A stretch of 5,038 bases of DNA from Bacilli bacterium (GCA_028708005.1 JAQVZV010000063.1:1-5038); one strand, 5' to 3'; shown: positions 1 through 5,038, counted from the first letter of the stretch. The notes: generated from the letters alone by a model not told the origin. Translations and numbers: made by a program.

Positions 1-698
1 CTAAATTGATTGATGAAACTTTTATAGATATAAAACGTAGAGGAAAATGGTTAATCTTTGAACTTAGTAATTATTATTTATTAGTTCATCTTAGGATGGA
101 AGGAAAATTCTTTTTCAAACGAAGTGAGGAAGAACGAAATAAGCATGAACATATTATTTTTAAATTAGAAGATATTGAATTAAGATTTCATGATACGAGA
201 AAATTTGGTAAGATGCATTTATTAAATAAAGAAGATTTAATGCTAAAAAAACCTTTAAGTGAACTTGGGTTAGAACCGTTTGATGATAATTTAACAGTTG
301 CATATTTAAAAGACAAGTATAAAAGAAGAGGGCGCGCAATAAAAGAAGTATTGTTAGATCAAAAGATAATTGTAGGAATTGGAAATATTTATGCTGATGA
401 AATATTATTCTTATCTTGTATTAACCCTTATCAAAAAGCAATGAGTTTAAATAGCAAGCAATTACAGGCCATTATTGATAATACTAGGATAGTTTTAGAA
501 AAGGCCATAGCATTAGGGGGTACTACTATTAGAAGTTATGTATCGCTGGATAATAAGAAAGGTGAATTCCAACATGAACTATTAGTTCATGGTAGAGAAA
601 ATATGCCTTGTAAAAATTGTGGAAGTTTAATTAAAAAGGAATTTATAGGGGGAAGGGGTACATATTATTGTTCCACTTGCCAAAAAAAGAAAAAGTAG
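1..698 (+). CDS. mutM: Formamidopyrimidine-DNA glycosylase (Fpg/MutM), 5' end outside window
   Basis: This is a bifunctional base-excision repair enzyme that removes 8-oxoguanine and other oxidised purines and cuts the abasic site. The reading frame is open at the left edge, and about 40 N-terminal residues, including the catalytic Pro-Glu start of the family, lie upstream. Visible are RRGKWLIF, whose Lys matches catalytic Lys57 of E. coli Fpg, then LVHLRMEGK, HDTRKFGK and the helix-two-turn-helix segment GIGNIYADEIL. GGTTIRSYV follows, and then a complete C-terminal zinc finger of the form C-x2-C-x16-C-x2-C (PCKNC ... YYCSTC), with the DNA-contacting GGRGTYYC turn. Aligned on Lys57, the whole protein would be about 270 residues, normal for the family. 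It ends in a run of lysines. The last codons overlap a likely promoter for the next gene. Identification is secure; the true start is not visible. Confidence 0.95.
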   Translation, partial: KLIDETFIDIKRRGKWLIFELSNYYLLVHLRMEGKFFFKRSEEERNKHEHIIFKLEDIELRFHDTRKFGKMHLLNKEDLMLKKPLSELGLEPFDDNLTVAYLKDKYKRRGRAIKEVLLDQKIIVGIGNIYADEILFLSCINPYQKAMSLNSKQLQAIIDNTRIVLEKAIALGGTTIRSYVSLDNKKGEFQHELLVHGRENMPCKNCGSLIKKEFIGGRGTYYCSTCQKKKK

Positions 699-704
699 TA
701 TAAT
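677..704 (+). promoter_or_regulatory. Probable sigma-A promoter for the first small gene
   Basis: TTGCCA at 677-682 (five of six matches to TTGACA) and a perfect TATAAT at 699-704 are separated by 16 bases. Transcription would start near 711, giving a leader of under 20 bases that still includes the GGAGGG ribosome site at 714-719. The -35 box and spacer lie inside the end of mutM. The small gene may therefore be transcribed independently of mutM, although read-through is also possible. Confidence 0.6.
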
Positions 705-727
705 AATGCCTATGGAGGGCGTTTTGT

Positions 728-1075
728 ATGAATTATTGGTTTGACAAAGTATATATTGGTACAGTAGTTGAAAATAAAATTGATGGTGTTTATAAACAAG
801 AAGACATACTATGTATAGTAAAAGATGGGGTTGTATTTGATTTGTTGAATAGGAAATTTTATGATTTGGTAGAAGGACGTGAAAATCAACGTTCTATACC
901 AATGGGACAACCTTATGTTTGTGGAGTATATGAAAAATTCCCAAATGAGTTTCCAAATGTTTTGTTTACAAGAAAAGGTTTAATACAAGTAGCAGAAGCT
1001 TTAAACAATGATTGGACTTATATTAATATTCCATCAAATCAAGGGATTGCTAGAACAAAGGGAAGAAGAAAATAA
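728..1075 (+). CDS. Small protein of unknown function, paralogue 1
   Basis: The predicted protein has 115 residues and I do not recognise a family. The ATG at 728 follows GGAGGG at 714-719, a strong ribosome site, which supports both the gene and its start. No signal peptide or membrane segment is visible. The sequence alternates hydrophobic and polar residues, suggesting a small, mainly beta cytosolic fold, and ends in a basic tail (KGRRK). It aligns over its whole length with the protein encoded at 1266-1616, at about 40 % identity by eye. The shared core is DILCIVKDG, with FDK near the N-terminus and a C-terminal VA.ALNN...I.IP segment. Two diverged copies that keep the same core argue for real, selected genes. 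It lies 29 bp after mutM with its own likely promoter, and a possible terminator overlaps its stop codon. Confidence 0.8.
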   Translation: MNYWFDKVYIGTVVENKIDGVYKQEDILCIVKDGVVFDLLNRKFYDLVEGRENQRSIPMGQPYVCGVYEKFPNEFPNVLFTRKGLIQVAEALNNDWTYINIPSNQGIARTKGRRK

Positions 1076-1092
1076 CTTTCTTTTTCCTTTTT
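1056..1092 (+). terminator. Possible intrinsic terminator over the stop codon of the first small gene
   Basis: GGAAGAAGAAA at 1061-1071 pairs with TTTCTTTTTCC at 1077-1087, giving 11 pairs with one G-U and a five-base loop that includes the TAA stop. Pairing could extend outward a few more bases into the T run at 1088-1092. The stem is AU-rich, so termination may be weak. The purine-rich arm also encodes the basic C-terminal tail, so part of the symmetry could be a side effect of coding. Confidence 0.4.
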
Positions 1093-1254
1093 AGTAATAA
1101 AGTGATATATCTGTAATGTTGTTTAAGTGTGCGCAGTATTTTAGCATTCCTTTTTATCGGAAATGGATAGTTAGATTGTGGGATGTTAAAAATCGATAAA
1201 TTATAACAATAATTTATAACTAATTAGTGAATAATATAAATTTTAATAATATTT
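1091..1254 (+). repeat. Leader repeat copy A (diverged), upstream of the second small gene
   Basis: This intergenic segment is related to copy B (1617-1806) along most of its length. Shared blocks in order are TTAG..TAATAAA, TTTAAGTGTG...GTATT.TAG, TTTATCGG (1153-1160), GGATAGTTAGATTGT (1165-1179, 14 of 15 bases as in B), ACAATA (1206-1211), TTTATAACT (1213-1221) and AATAATATTT (1245-1254). The position matching the TATAAT box of B reads TGTTGT (1117-1122), so this promoter looks eroded. TTTATCG (1153-1159) can pair with CGATAAA (1194-1200). ATTGT (1175-1179) can pair with ACAAT (1206-1210), a pairing that is also possible in copy B. Confidence 0.65.
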
Positions 1255-1265
1255 GAGGTGTAGTA

Positions 1266-1616
1266 ATGATAAATTATCAATTTGATAAATTGTATGTAGG
1301 AATGCTAGCTGTTAATCAACAAGAAGGAAACGGCTATTCTGTTATCTATAAGGATGATATCTTGTGTATAGTGAAGGATGGTTTGGCTTTAGATTTATTT
1401 ACTGGTAAAGTATATAAATATTTTGGCAATGATGGTTACCGCATAGCCCCATTGGATAGAAAATATGTGTTTAACATAATGGGGTTTAATTTAGATGGTT
1501 TTAAAAACACTGTCTTTTCTAAGAAAACTTTAGCTAGAGTGGCTCAGGCATTGAATAACAAAGAGCGTTTTATCAAAATACCTGAAGAATATCAAACAGG
1601 AGTTAAACGAAAATAA
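1266..1616 (+). CDS. Small protein of unknown function, paralogue 2
   Basis: The predicted protein has 116 residues and is homologous to the one encoded at 728-1075. GAGGTG at 1255-1260 sits five bases before the ATG and fixes the start. Shared features are an N-terminal NY.FDK.Y.G, the strictly conserved DILCIVKDG, a central YV, the F..K.L..VA.ALNN block and a basic end (KRK). It differs by an insertion near residues 17-22 and a short deletion in the middle. No signal peptide, membrane helix, cysteine cluster or catalytic motif is apparent. It lies between leader copies A and B, so gene plus flank looks like a tandem unit of roughly 540 bp present twice. A role linked to the RNA and oapA genes downstream is possible only by association. 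No function is assigned. Confidence 0.8.
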   Translation: MINYQFDKLYVGMLAVNQQEGNGYSVIYKDDILCIVKDGLALDLFTGKVYKYFGNDGYRIAPLDRKYVFNIMGFNLDGFKNTVFSKKTLARVAQALNNKERFIKIPEEYQTGVKRK

Positions 1617-1806
1617 TTAGATGTAATAAAAGATTAGTTATTTATGATATAATTTAAGTGTGGTGCCGTATTCTAGTAGAAAACTTTATCGGCATAGGTA
1701 AACTTGGATATTTAGATTGTAAAATATCAAGAATTAAAAAACTTACAACAATATATTTATAACTCAACTGCTGAAGAATATGATTTAATGTTAAATAATA
1801 ATATTT
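1617..1806 (+). repeat. Leader repeat copy B, carrying the promoter of rfbFG
   Basis: The first 63 bases (1617-1679) match 3770-3832 with two differences (1635 T versus C, 1667 C versus A). The remainder resembles copy A but not the sequence after 3832. Two hairpins are visible. GTGCCG (1663-1668) pairs with CGGCAT (1690-1695). A ten-pair stem with one bulged G joins 1703-1713 to 1722-1731, with loop AGATTGTA. The loop bases ATTGT (1716-1720) could also pair with ACAAT (1748-1752), so a pseudoknot or an alternative fold is conceivable. The segment would form a 5' leader of about 180 nt ahead of rfbF. I do not recognise a known riboswitch. Confidence 0.75.
1645..1653 (+). promoter_or_regulatory. 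Extended -10 promoter upstream of rfbFG
   Basis: TGATATAAT is a perfect extended -10 element (TG, one base, TATAAT at 1648-1653). No good -35 box lies 16-18 bases upstream, which extended -10 promoters can tolerate. Transcription would begin around 1658-1661, giving RNA that begins close to GUGUGGUGCC. The same element in nearly identical sequence precedes the large RNA gene at 3798-3806. Confidence 0.65.
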
Positions 1807-1826
1807 AAAATAATGATTAATGAAGT

Positions 1827-1831
1827 GGGAG
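1827..1831 (+). promoter_or_regulatory. Ribosome binding site deciding the rfbF start
   Basis: GGGAG lies eight bases before the ATG at 1840. An in-frame ATG at 1813 has no comparable site and would add nine residues ahead of the MKVVILAGG start typical of the family, so 1840 is preferred. Confidence 0.75.
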
Positions 1832-1839
1832 TGAAATTA

Positions 1840-2616
1840 ATGAAAGTTGTAATTTTAGCAGGTGGATTTGGCACTAGAATTAGTGAAGAATCTCGTTTGA
1901 AACCAAAACCAATGATTAAAATAGGAGATCAACCAATACTGTGGCATATTATGAAATTATATTCATATTATGGGGTTAATGAATTTATCATATGTTTAGG
2001 TTATAAACAGCATATGATAAAAGAATATTTTGCTAATTATTGTTTACATAACTCTGATATAACGTTTAATATGGAAACCAACGAAATGGTATCTCACAAT
2101 AATTATGCTGAGCCGTGGAAAGTGACGTTAATAGATACAGGTTTAAATACTATGACAGGTGGTAGAATCAAGCGAATTAAGGATTATGTTGGTGATGAAA
2201 CGTTTATGTTAACCTATGGTGATGGAGTTTGTGATGTTGATATAAATGAACTGTTAAAGTTCCACAGAAATCACAAAAAAATGGCAACCATCACTGCAAT
2301 TCAGCCTGGCAGTAGATATGGGGTTCTTGATATTGATAAAGAGAGTAATATTATAAAGGGATTTAGGGAAAAAATAAAAGAAGATGGCGGATGGATAAAT
2401 GGAGGCTACATGGTCTTAAATCCTGAAGTTTTTGATTACATTGAAGGAGATAGTACAGTATTAGAAAAAGAGCCGTTAGAAAAGATAACCAATAACGGGG
2501 AGCTAGTTGCATATAAACATAATGGTTTTTGGCAGGGGATGGATACTTTAAAAGACAAATTGTATTTGGATGAACTGGTTGAAAAAGGAAAGGCGCCGTG
2601 GAAATTATGGGAGTAG
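1840..2616 (+). CDS. rfbF: Glucose-1-phosphate cytidylyltransferase
   Basis: This enzyme joins CTP and glucose-1-phosphate to give CDP-glucose and pyrophosphate, the first committed step toward CDP-linked deoxy- and dideoxyhexoses of surface polysaccharides; it is cytosolic. The 258-residue product matches the usual family length of about 257. It opens with the nucleotidyltransferase signature LAGGFGTR (residues 6-13) and KPKPM (21-25). It continues with TYGDG (125-129), whose Asp is expected to bind the metal, then WINGGYMVL, EKEPLEK and the C-terminal FWQGMDTLKDK, all characteristic of this family rather than of dTDP-glucose synthases. The coding region overlaps rfbG by 10 bases if rfbG starts at 2607, so translation is probably coupled. 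Transcription likely begins at the extended -10 promoter in leader copy B. Base composition resembles the neighbours, so recent foreign origin is not obvious from composition alone. Confidence 0.94.
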   Translation: MKVVILAGGFGTRISEESRLKPKPMIKIGDQPILWHIMKLYSYYGVNEFIICLGYKQHMIKEYFANYCLHNSDITFNMETNEMVSHNNYAEPWKVTLIDTGLNTMTGGRIKRIKDYVGDETFMLTYGDGVCDVDINELLKFHRNHKKMATITAIQPGSRYGVLDIDKESNIIKGFREKIKEDGGWINGGYMVLNPEVFDYIEGDSTVLEKEPLEKITNNGELVAYKHNGFWQGMDTLKDKLYLDELVEKGKAPWKLWE

Positions 2617-3680
2617 CGGAATTGGATTTTTATAAAAATAAAAAAATATTCATAACGGGTCATAATGGTTTTAAAGGTTCGTGGATGTGCAAAGTTTTAA
2701 AAATGGTTGGCGCAAAAGTGATGGGGTATAGTTTAGAACCATTAAATAAGCCCAATATATACGAGATAGCAGATATAGGGGAAGGTATAAAATCTATTAC
2801 AGGTGATATTCGAGATTTTACCAAATTAAAAGAAGCAATGTTGGATTTTCGGCCAGAAATAGTTATCCATATGAGTGCTCAACCAATTGTAAGAATTTCA
2901 TATGAAGAACCACTATATACATATGAAACTAATGTAATCGGTACTGCTAATGTTTTGGAATCAATTAGATTGTGCGATAGTGTTAAATCAGTAATAATTG
3001 TAACCACTGATAAAGTATATAAAAATAATGAATGGTTATGGGGGTATAGAGAGACAGACGAATTAAATGGATATGACCCTTATTCTAATTCTAAATCTTG
3101 TGCAGAACTAGTCACGAATAGTTACATTAATTCCTTTTTTAAAAATAGAGATATAGCAATCTCAACGGTTAGAGCGGGTAACGTAATTGGCGGTGGAGAT
3201 TTTGCCAAAGATAGAATTATTCCAGATTGTATAAAAGCGGCAATTAATGGAGAAAAGATAATAATTAGGAATCCTTATTCAATCAGACCCTATCAGCATG
3301 TTTTAGAGTCAATTATAGCTTATTTAATGATTGCTGCAAGACAATACGATAATAAAATGCTTGCTGGTGTCTATAATGTTGGTCCCAATGAGAATGATTG
3401 TATTGAAACAGGGCGTTTAGTGACAATTTTTTGCGAAAAATTCGGTAATTTGTCTTGGGAAAGTACATATAACGATGGCCCACACGAGGCTGGGTTTTTA
3501 AAGCTAGATTGTTCTAGATTAAAATATACATTTGGTTGGTCGCCAAGGTGGAATGTAGAGATGGCTGTCGAGAAAGTAGTAGAGTGGACAAAGTGTTACA
3601 TAGACGGAAAGAATGTCAACAAGTGTATGGAAGAACAAATTAAGAAGTATTTAGGTAATGGCAATATAGAAAACAATTAG
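2607..3680 (+). CDS. rfbG: CDP-glucose 4,6-dehydratase
   Basis: This NAD-dependent short-chain dehydrogenase/reductase family enzyme converts CDP-glucose, the product of the preceding gene, to CDP-4-keto-6-deoxyglucose. Counted from the ATG at 2607 the protein has 357 residues, normal for the family. The Rossmann nucleotide site TGHNGFKG (GxxGxxG) is at residues 17-24, the catalytic Thr-Asp-Lys region TTDKVY at 133-138 and the active-site YSNSK (YxxxK) at 159-163. RAGNVIGGGDF and RPYQHVLE, typical of this enzyme, follow. The start is uncertain. GTG at 2598 has AAAGG-type sites upstream, ATG at 2607 has only a weak site, and TTG at 2622 has GGGAG eight bases upstream and would give MDFYKNKK. 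No aminotransferase or E1 dehydrase (rfbH-like) gene follows, so later steps must be encoded elsewhere. Confidence 0.94.
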   Translation: MGVAELDFYKNKKIFITGHNGFKGSWMCKVLKMVGAKVMGYSLEPLNKPNIYEIADIGEGIKSITGDIRDFTKLKEAMLDFRPEIVIHMSAQPIVRISYEEPLYTYETNVIGTANVLESIRLCDSVKSVIIVTTDKVYKNNEWLWGYRETDELNGYDPYSNSKSCAELVTNSYINSFFKNRDIAISTVRAGNVIGGGDFAKDRIIPDCIKAAINGEKIIIRNPYSIRPYQHVLESIIAYLMIAARQYDNKMLAGVYNVGPNENDCIETGRLVTIFCEKFGNLSWESTYNDGPHEAGFLKLDCSRLKYTFGWSPRWNVEMAVEKVVEWTKCYIDGKNVNKCMEEQIKKYLGNGNIENN

Positions 3681-3769
3681 AGATTGATAAAACAAACAAG
3701 AAAACTATATACGACCATATAATGAATTGATAATTGTAGCTTAATGTTGTAATAATACTTTTTAACAAA
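3681..3769 (+). other. AT-rich spacer after rfbG
   Basis: No gene, convincing terminator or promoter is visible here. A short inverted pair (TATAT and ATATA around 3705-3720) is too weak to call a terminator, so some read-through from rfbFG into the RNA gene is possible. Confidence 0.4.
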
Positions 3770-3832
3770 TTAGATGTAATAAAAGATCAGTTATTTATGA
3801 TATAATTTAAGTGTGGTGCAGTATTCTAGTAG
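3770..3832 (+). repeat. 63-bp direct repeat copy C (promoter of the large RNA)
   Basis: It matches 1617-1679 at 61 of 63 positions without gaps. Identity stops abruptly after TAGTAG at 3827-3832, where copy B continues into its own leader and this copy continues into the large RNA. The repeat therefore spans promoter, transcription start and the first bases of the RNA. With copy B it brackets rfbFG as direct repeats about 2.15 kb apart. Confidence 0.9.
3798..3806 (+). promoter_or_regulatory. Extended -10 promoter of the large structured RNA
   Basis: TGATATAAT, with TATAAT at 3801-3806, predicts a start near 3811-3814. This coincides with the 5' strand of the RNA's terminal helix, which begins at 3811, so promoter and RNA end support each other. 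Confidence 0.7.
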
Positions 3833-4332
3833 TTATTTCTATTGTGAAGGCGGGGCTAAAAATCCGTTAAAGAGCATATCTGTGAAGCTTCTGGTGTCTG
3901 CTTCTTACGCCCAGTTTGGGGTGGATGCTGGAAAGAGTGAATATTTGGGCAACCGTAAAGGCATACGTCTCTGCTCCCAGGTATTCTTGGAGACTCTATT
4001 GCGTGATTTTTTTAAAAATTACGGATAGAGATTAAACCTATTTTGCGGTGAAGAGCTGTGAATAGTGTAGCTTGCCTTGAGTGGATATGGGGGATGGTAA
4101 CTGAAACCTTATCTGCAAAAAAGTGCTAATAATAGAAATTCCTGTGGGGAAAACCCCTAGACTGATTCTAATGATGGGATTGTAGTGCGTACTAAGTGGT
4201 AATCAAGTCGCGTATTGAGCGATCGTGCGTTTATTCTTTTAAAGGGGAACCGCCTTTTGGTAACGAAAGGTAAGCATAAGGGAAATCCAACTTGACCTAA
4301 GACGTAAAGTTTATCATCATTAGACCACACAC
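3811..4332 (+). ncRNA. ole: Large structured RNA, probably OLE RNA
   Basis: OLE (ornate, large, extremophilic) RNA forms a membrane-associated ribonucleoprotein with OapA and is tied to tolerance of ethanol, cold and magnesium stress in Bacillus halodurans. What is seen: about 520 nt with no credible gene, richer in G and C than its surroundings. It is bounded by a promoter and by complementary ends, GUGUGGU (3811-3817) with ACCACAC (4324-4330). Many local helices are present: CGGG/UCCG (3851-3866), GAAGC/GCUUC (3884-3904), CCCA/UGGG (3910-3920), GUCUC/GAGAC (3967-3994), GGGG-AAAA-CCCC (4146-4157), UAGU/ACUA (4183-4194), UCGC/GCGA (4208-4222) and AAAGG/CCUUU (4241-4257). The identification rests mainly on size, complexity and position directly before oapA, as known for OLE. 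I could not match it base by base to the OLE consensus, and it is somewhat shorter than the roughly 600 nt Bacillus form. A different large RNA class remains possible. Confidence 0.75.
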
Positions 4333-4340
4333 TTATTTAT

Positions 4341-4344
4341 GAGG
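4341..4344 (+). promoter_or_regulatory. Ribosome binding site deciding the oapA start
   Basis: GAGG lies nine bases before the ATG at 4354. The earlier in-frame ATG at 4339 has no purine-rich site upstream, only the end of the RNA, and the GAGG lies within the codons it would create. The later start is therefore chosen. The site is ten bases beyond the RNA's closing helix, so folding of the RNA could affect its accessibility. Confidence 0.7.
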
Positions 4345-4353
4345 AAAAGTTAT

Positions 4354-4938
4354 ATGAATAAAAAAGAATATAAAGAAAAGTATGATAGTAAAATAAAGAA
4401 GAGAAACAAAATTGTTAAAAAAGCCATTGACTTAAAATGGATAATCCAAGTTTCGCTAATGGCCTTTGTTATATCACTGGTTTTTTCTGGTGGCTCAGGG
4501 ATTGTTTTAGAAAGTGTTAATGTCCTTTTTGGGATTTTAATTGTGATTTTTTTTATACTAGTAGGTGTTATCTTTGATATGATAGGTATAGCAGTAGCTA
4601 GTGCTGATCAGAAGCCGTTTCACTCAATGGCAACGAAACGAGTTAAAGGTTCAAAGATGGCCATTAAATTGATTAAAAATGCCGAAAAAGTATCGGCTTT
4701 TTGTAATGATGTAATAGGCGATATTTGTAACATTATTAGTGGTTCGGCAGGGGCGGTTATTGCGGCAGGCATCGCTTCTAAATATAATATTGATGCAGTA
4801 ATAGTAGCCTTGTTATTAACCGCTATTATCGCCGCTTTAACGATTGGTGGTAAAGCGATGGGTAAAAGCTATGCAATTAATAAGAGTGAAGTTATAATTT
4901 ATAAAGTTGCAAAGATATGCAATACATTTTGGAGGTAA
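4354..4938 (+). CDS. oapA: OLE-associated membrane protein OapA
   Basis: OapA binds OLE RNA and anchors it to the cell membrane; its loss in Bacillus halodurans gives stress sensitivity like that of RNA loss. The 194-residue product starts with a very basic segment (about residues 1-25, rich in Lys and Arg) suited to RNA or phospholipid contact. Four hydrophobic helices follow at roughly 29-51, 57-80, 120-141 and 147-168. Between helices 2 and 3 is the conserved-looking region FDMIGIAVASADQKPFH, then a basic stretch and CNDVIGD. The latter contains the DxxxD motif (Asp119 and Asp123) reported as important in OapA. The family resembles part of the DUF21/CNNM magnesium-transport domain, but this protein is shorter and has no CBS domains. 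The gene begins just after the large RNA with no terminator between, so both are probably co-transcribed. Confidence 0.86.
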   Translation: MNKKEYKEKYDSKIKKRNKIVKKAIDLKWIIQVSLMAFVISLVFSGGSGIVLESVNVLFGILIVIFFILVGVIFDMIGIAVASADQKPFHSMATKRVKGSKMAIKLIKNAEKVSAFCNDVIGDICNIISGSAGAVIAAGIASKYNIDAVIVALLLTAIIAALTIGGKAMGKSYAINKSEVIIYKVAKICNTFWR

Positions 4939-4979
4939 TTAATAGTAAAGATATATATAATATTTTGGGAGGTGTTATT

Positions 4980-5038
4980 ATGATATTATTTACTATCAAA
5001 GATAATCAACTAGAACAATACAAGATTGAATATAATCA
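4980..5038 (+). CDS. Start of an unidentified gene, cut by the window end
   Basis: An ATG at 4980 follows GGGAGG (4967-4972) by seven bases, an excellent ribosome site, and the frame stays open for the 19 visible codons to the window edge. The visible residues (MILFTIKDNQ and on) are too few to assign a family. It lies 41 bp after oapA with no terminator between, so it is probably in the same transcript. Confidence 0.6.
   Translation, partial: MILFTIKDNQLEQYKIEYN

Noticed and set aside
1657..1764. Leader copy B as an internally deleted OLE RNA (5' end fused to 3' end)
   Set aside because: The similarity of 1711-1764 to 4293-4340 is gapped and AT-rich, and B lacks the ACCACAC strand needed to close the terminal helix. 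Chance resemblance is as likely.
2436..2663. Minus-strand open frame of 75 codons across the rfbF/rfbG junction
   Set aside because: It lies antisense to two well-supported genes, and its sequence is what the reverse complement of those codons would give.
1617..3832. Insertion sequence or transposon carrying rfbFG
   Set aside because: There is no transposase or integrase gene, and the flanking repeats are direct, promoter-bearing sequences rather than terminal inverted repeats.
3813..4028. Open frame of 71 codons inside the large RNA region
   Set aside because: It starts at a non-ATG codon that falls at the predicted transcription start, has no ribosome site, and its composition fits structured RNA rather than protein.
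4161..4177. Kink-turn-like CUGA ... AUGAUG arrangement in the large RNA
   Set aside because: Tandem G-A pairs can be drawn, but the flanking stem bases do not pair, so a kink-turn is not supported by this sequence alone.
3811..4332. Group I or group II intron instead of OLE RNA
   Set aside because: The start GUGUG superficially resembles a group II intron, but no domain V-like hairpin, no intron-encoded protein and no split gene on either side is visible. The downstream OapA-like gene favours OLE.
4929..4961. Promoter between oapA and the last gene (TTGGAG ... TATAAT)
   Set aside because: The spacer is 21 bases, too long for a normal promoter, and the TATAAT lies in a simple AT alternation.
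1..5038. CRISPR array, tRNA or rRNA genes
   Set aside because: No regularly spaced short repeats, tRNA-like cloverleaf or rRNA-like segment was seen on either strand.

Overview
This is an AT-rich window from what looks like a low-G+C Gram-positive bacterium (Firmicutes). The signs are strong purine-rich Shine-Dalgarno sequences (GGAGG, GAGGTG, GGGAGG), TATAAT-type promoters, and a large structured RNA followed by a four-helix membrane protein. That last pairing matches OLE RNA and its partner OapA, known mainly from Firmicutes, including anaerobes and extremophiles. The genus cannot be fixed from the sequence. Every supported gene lies on the + strand.

Layout: (1) 1-698 is the 3' part of mutM, a DNA repair glycosylase. 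(2) 728-1075 and 1266-1616 are two small paralogous genes of unknown function (about 40 % identical by eye). The first has its own promoter in the end of mutM and a possible terminator across its stop codon. (3) 1840-2616 and 2607-3680 are rfbF and rfbG, overlapping and probably translationally coupled. They make CDP-4-keto-6-deoxyglucose for surface polysaccharide; no later pathway gene is visible. (4) About 3811-4332 is a structured RNA of some 520 nt whose two ends can pair; its identity as OLE rests mainly on context. (5) 4354-4938 is oapA, starting just after the RNA. (6) 4980 to the end is the start of an unidentified gene.

The main unexplained feature is a family of intergenic repeats. 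A 63-bp element with a perfect extended -10 promoter (TGATATAAT) occurs at 1617-1679 and 3770-3832 with 61 of 63 identical positions. One copy drives rfbFG and the other drives the large RNA and oapA, so the rfbFG pair is bracketed by direct repeats of the RNA's promoter. A third, diverged copy precedes the second small gene (from about 1091), with its -10 box eroded. The first two leaders (before 1266 and before 1840) stay related past the promoter, up to the ribosome binding site. The pattern suggests duplication of a promoter-leader unit, or insertion of rfbFG by recombination at it, which would put a sugar-nucleotide operon and the OLE complex under matching promoters.
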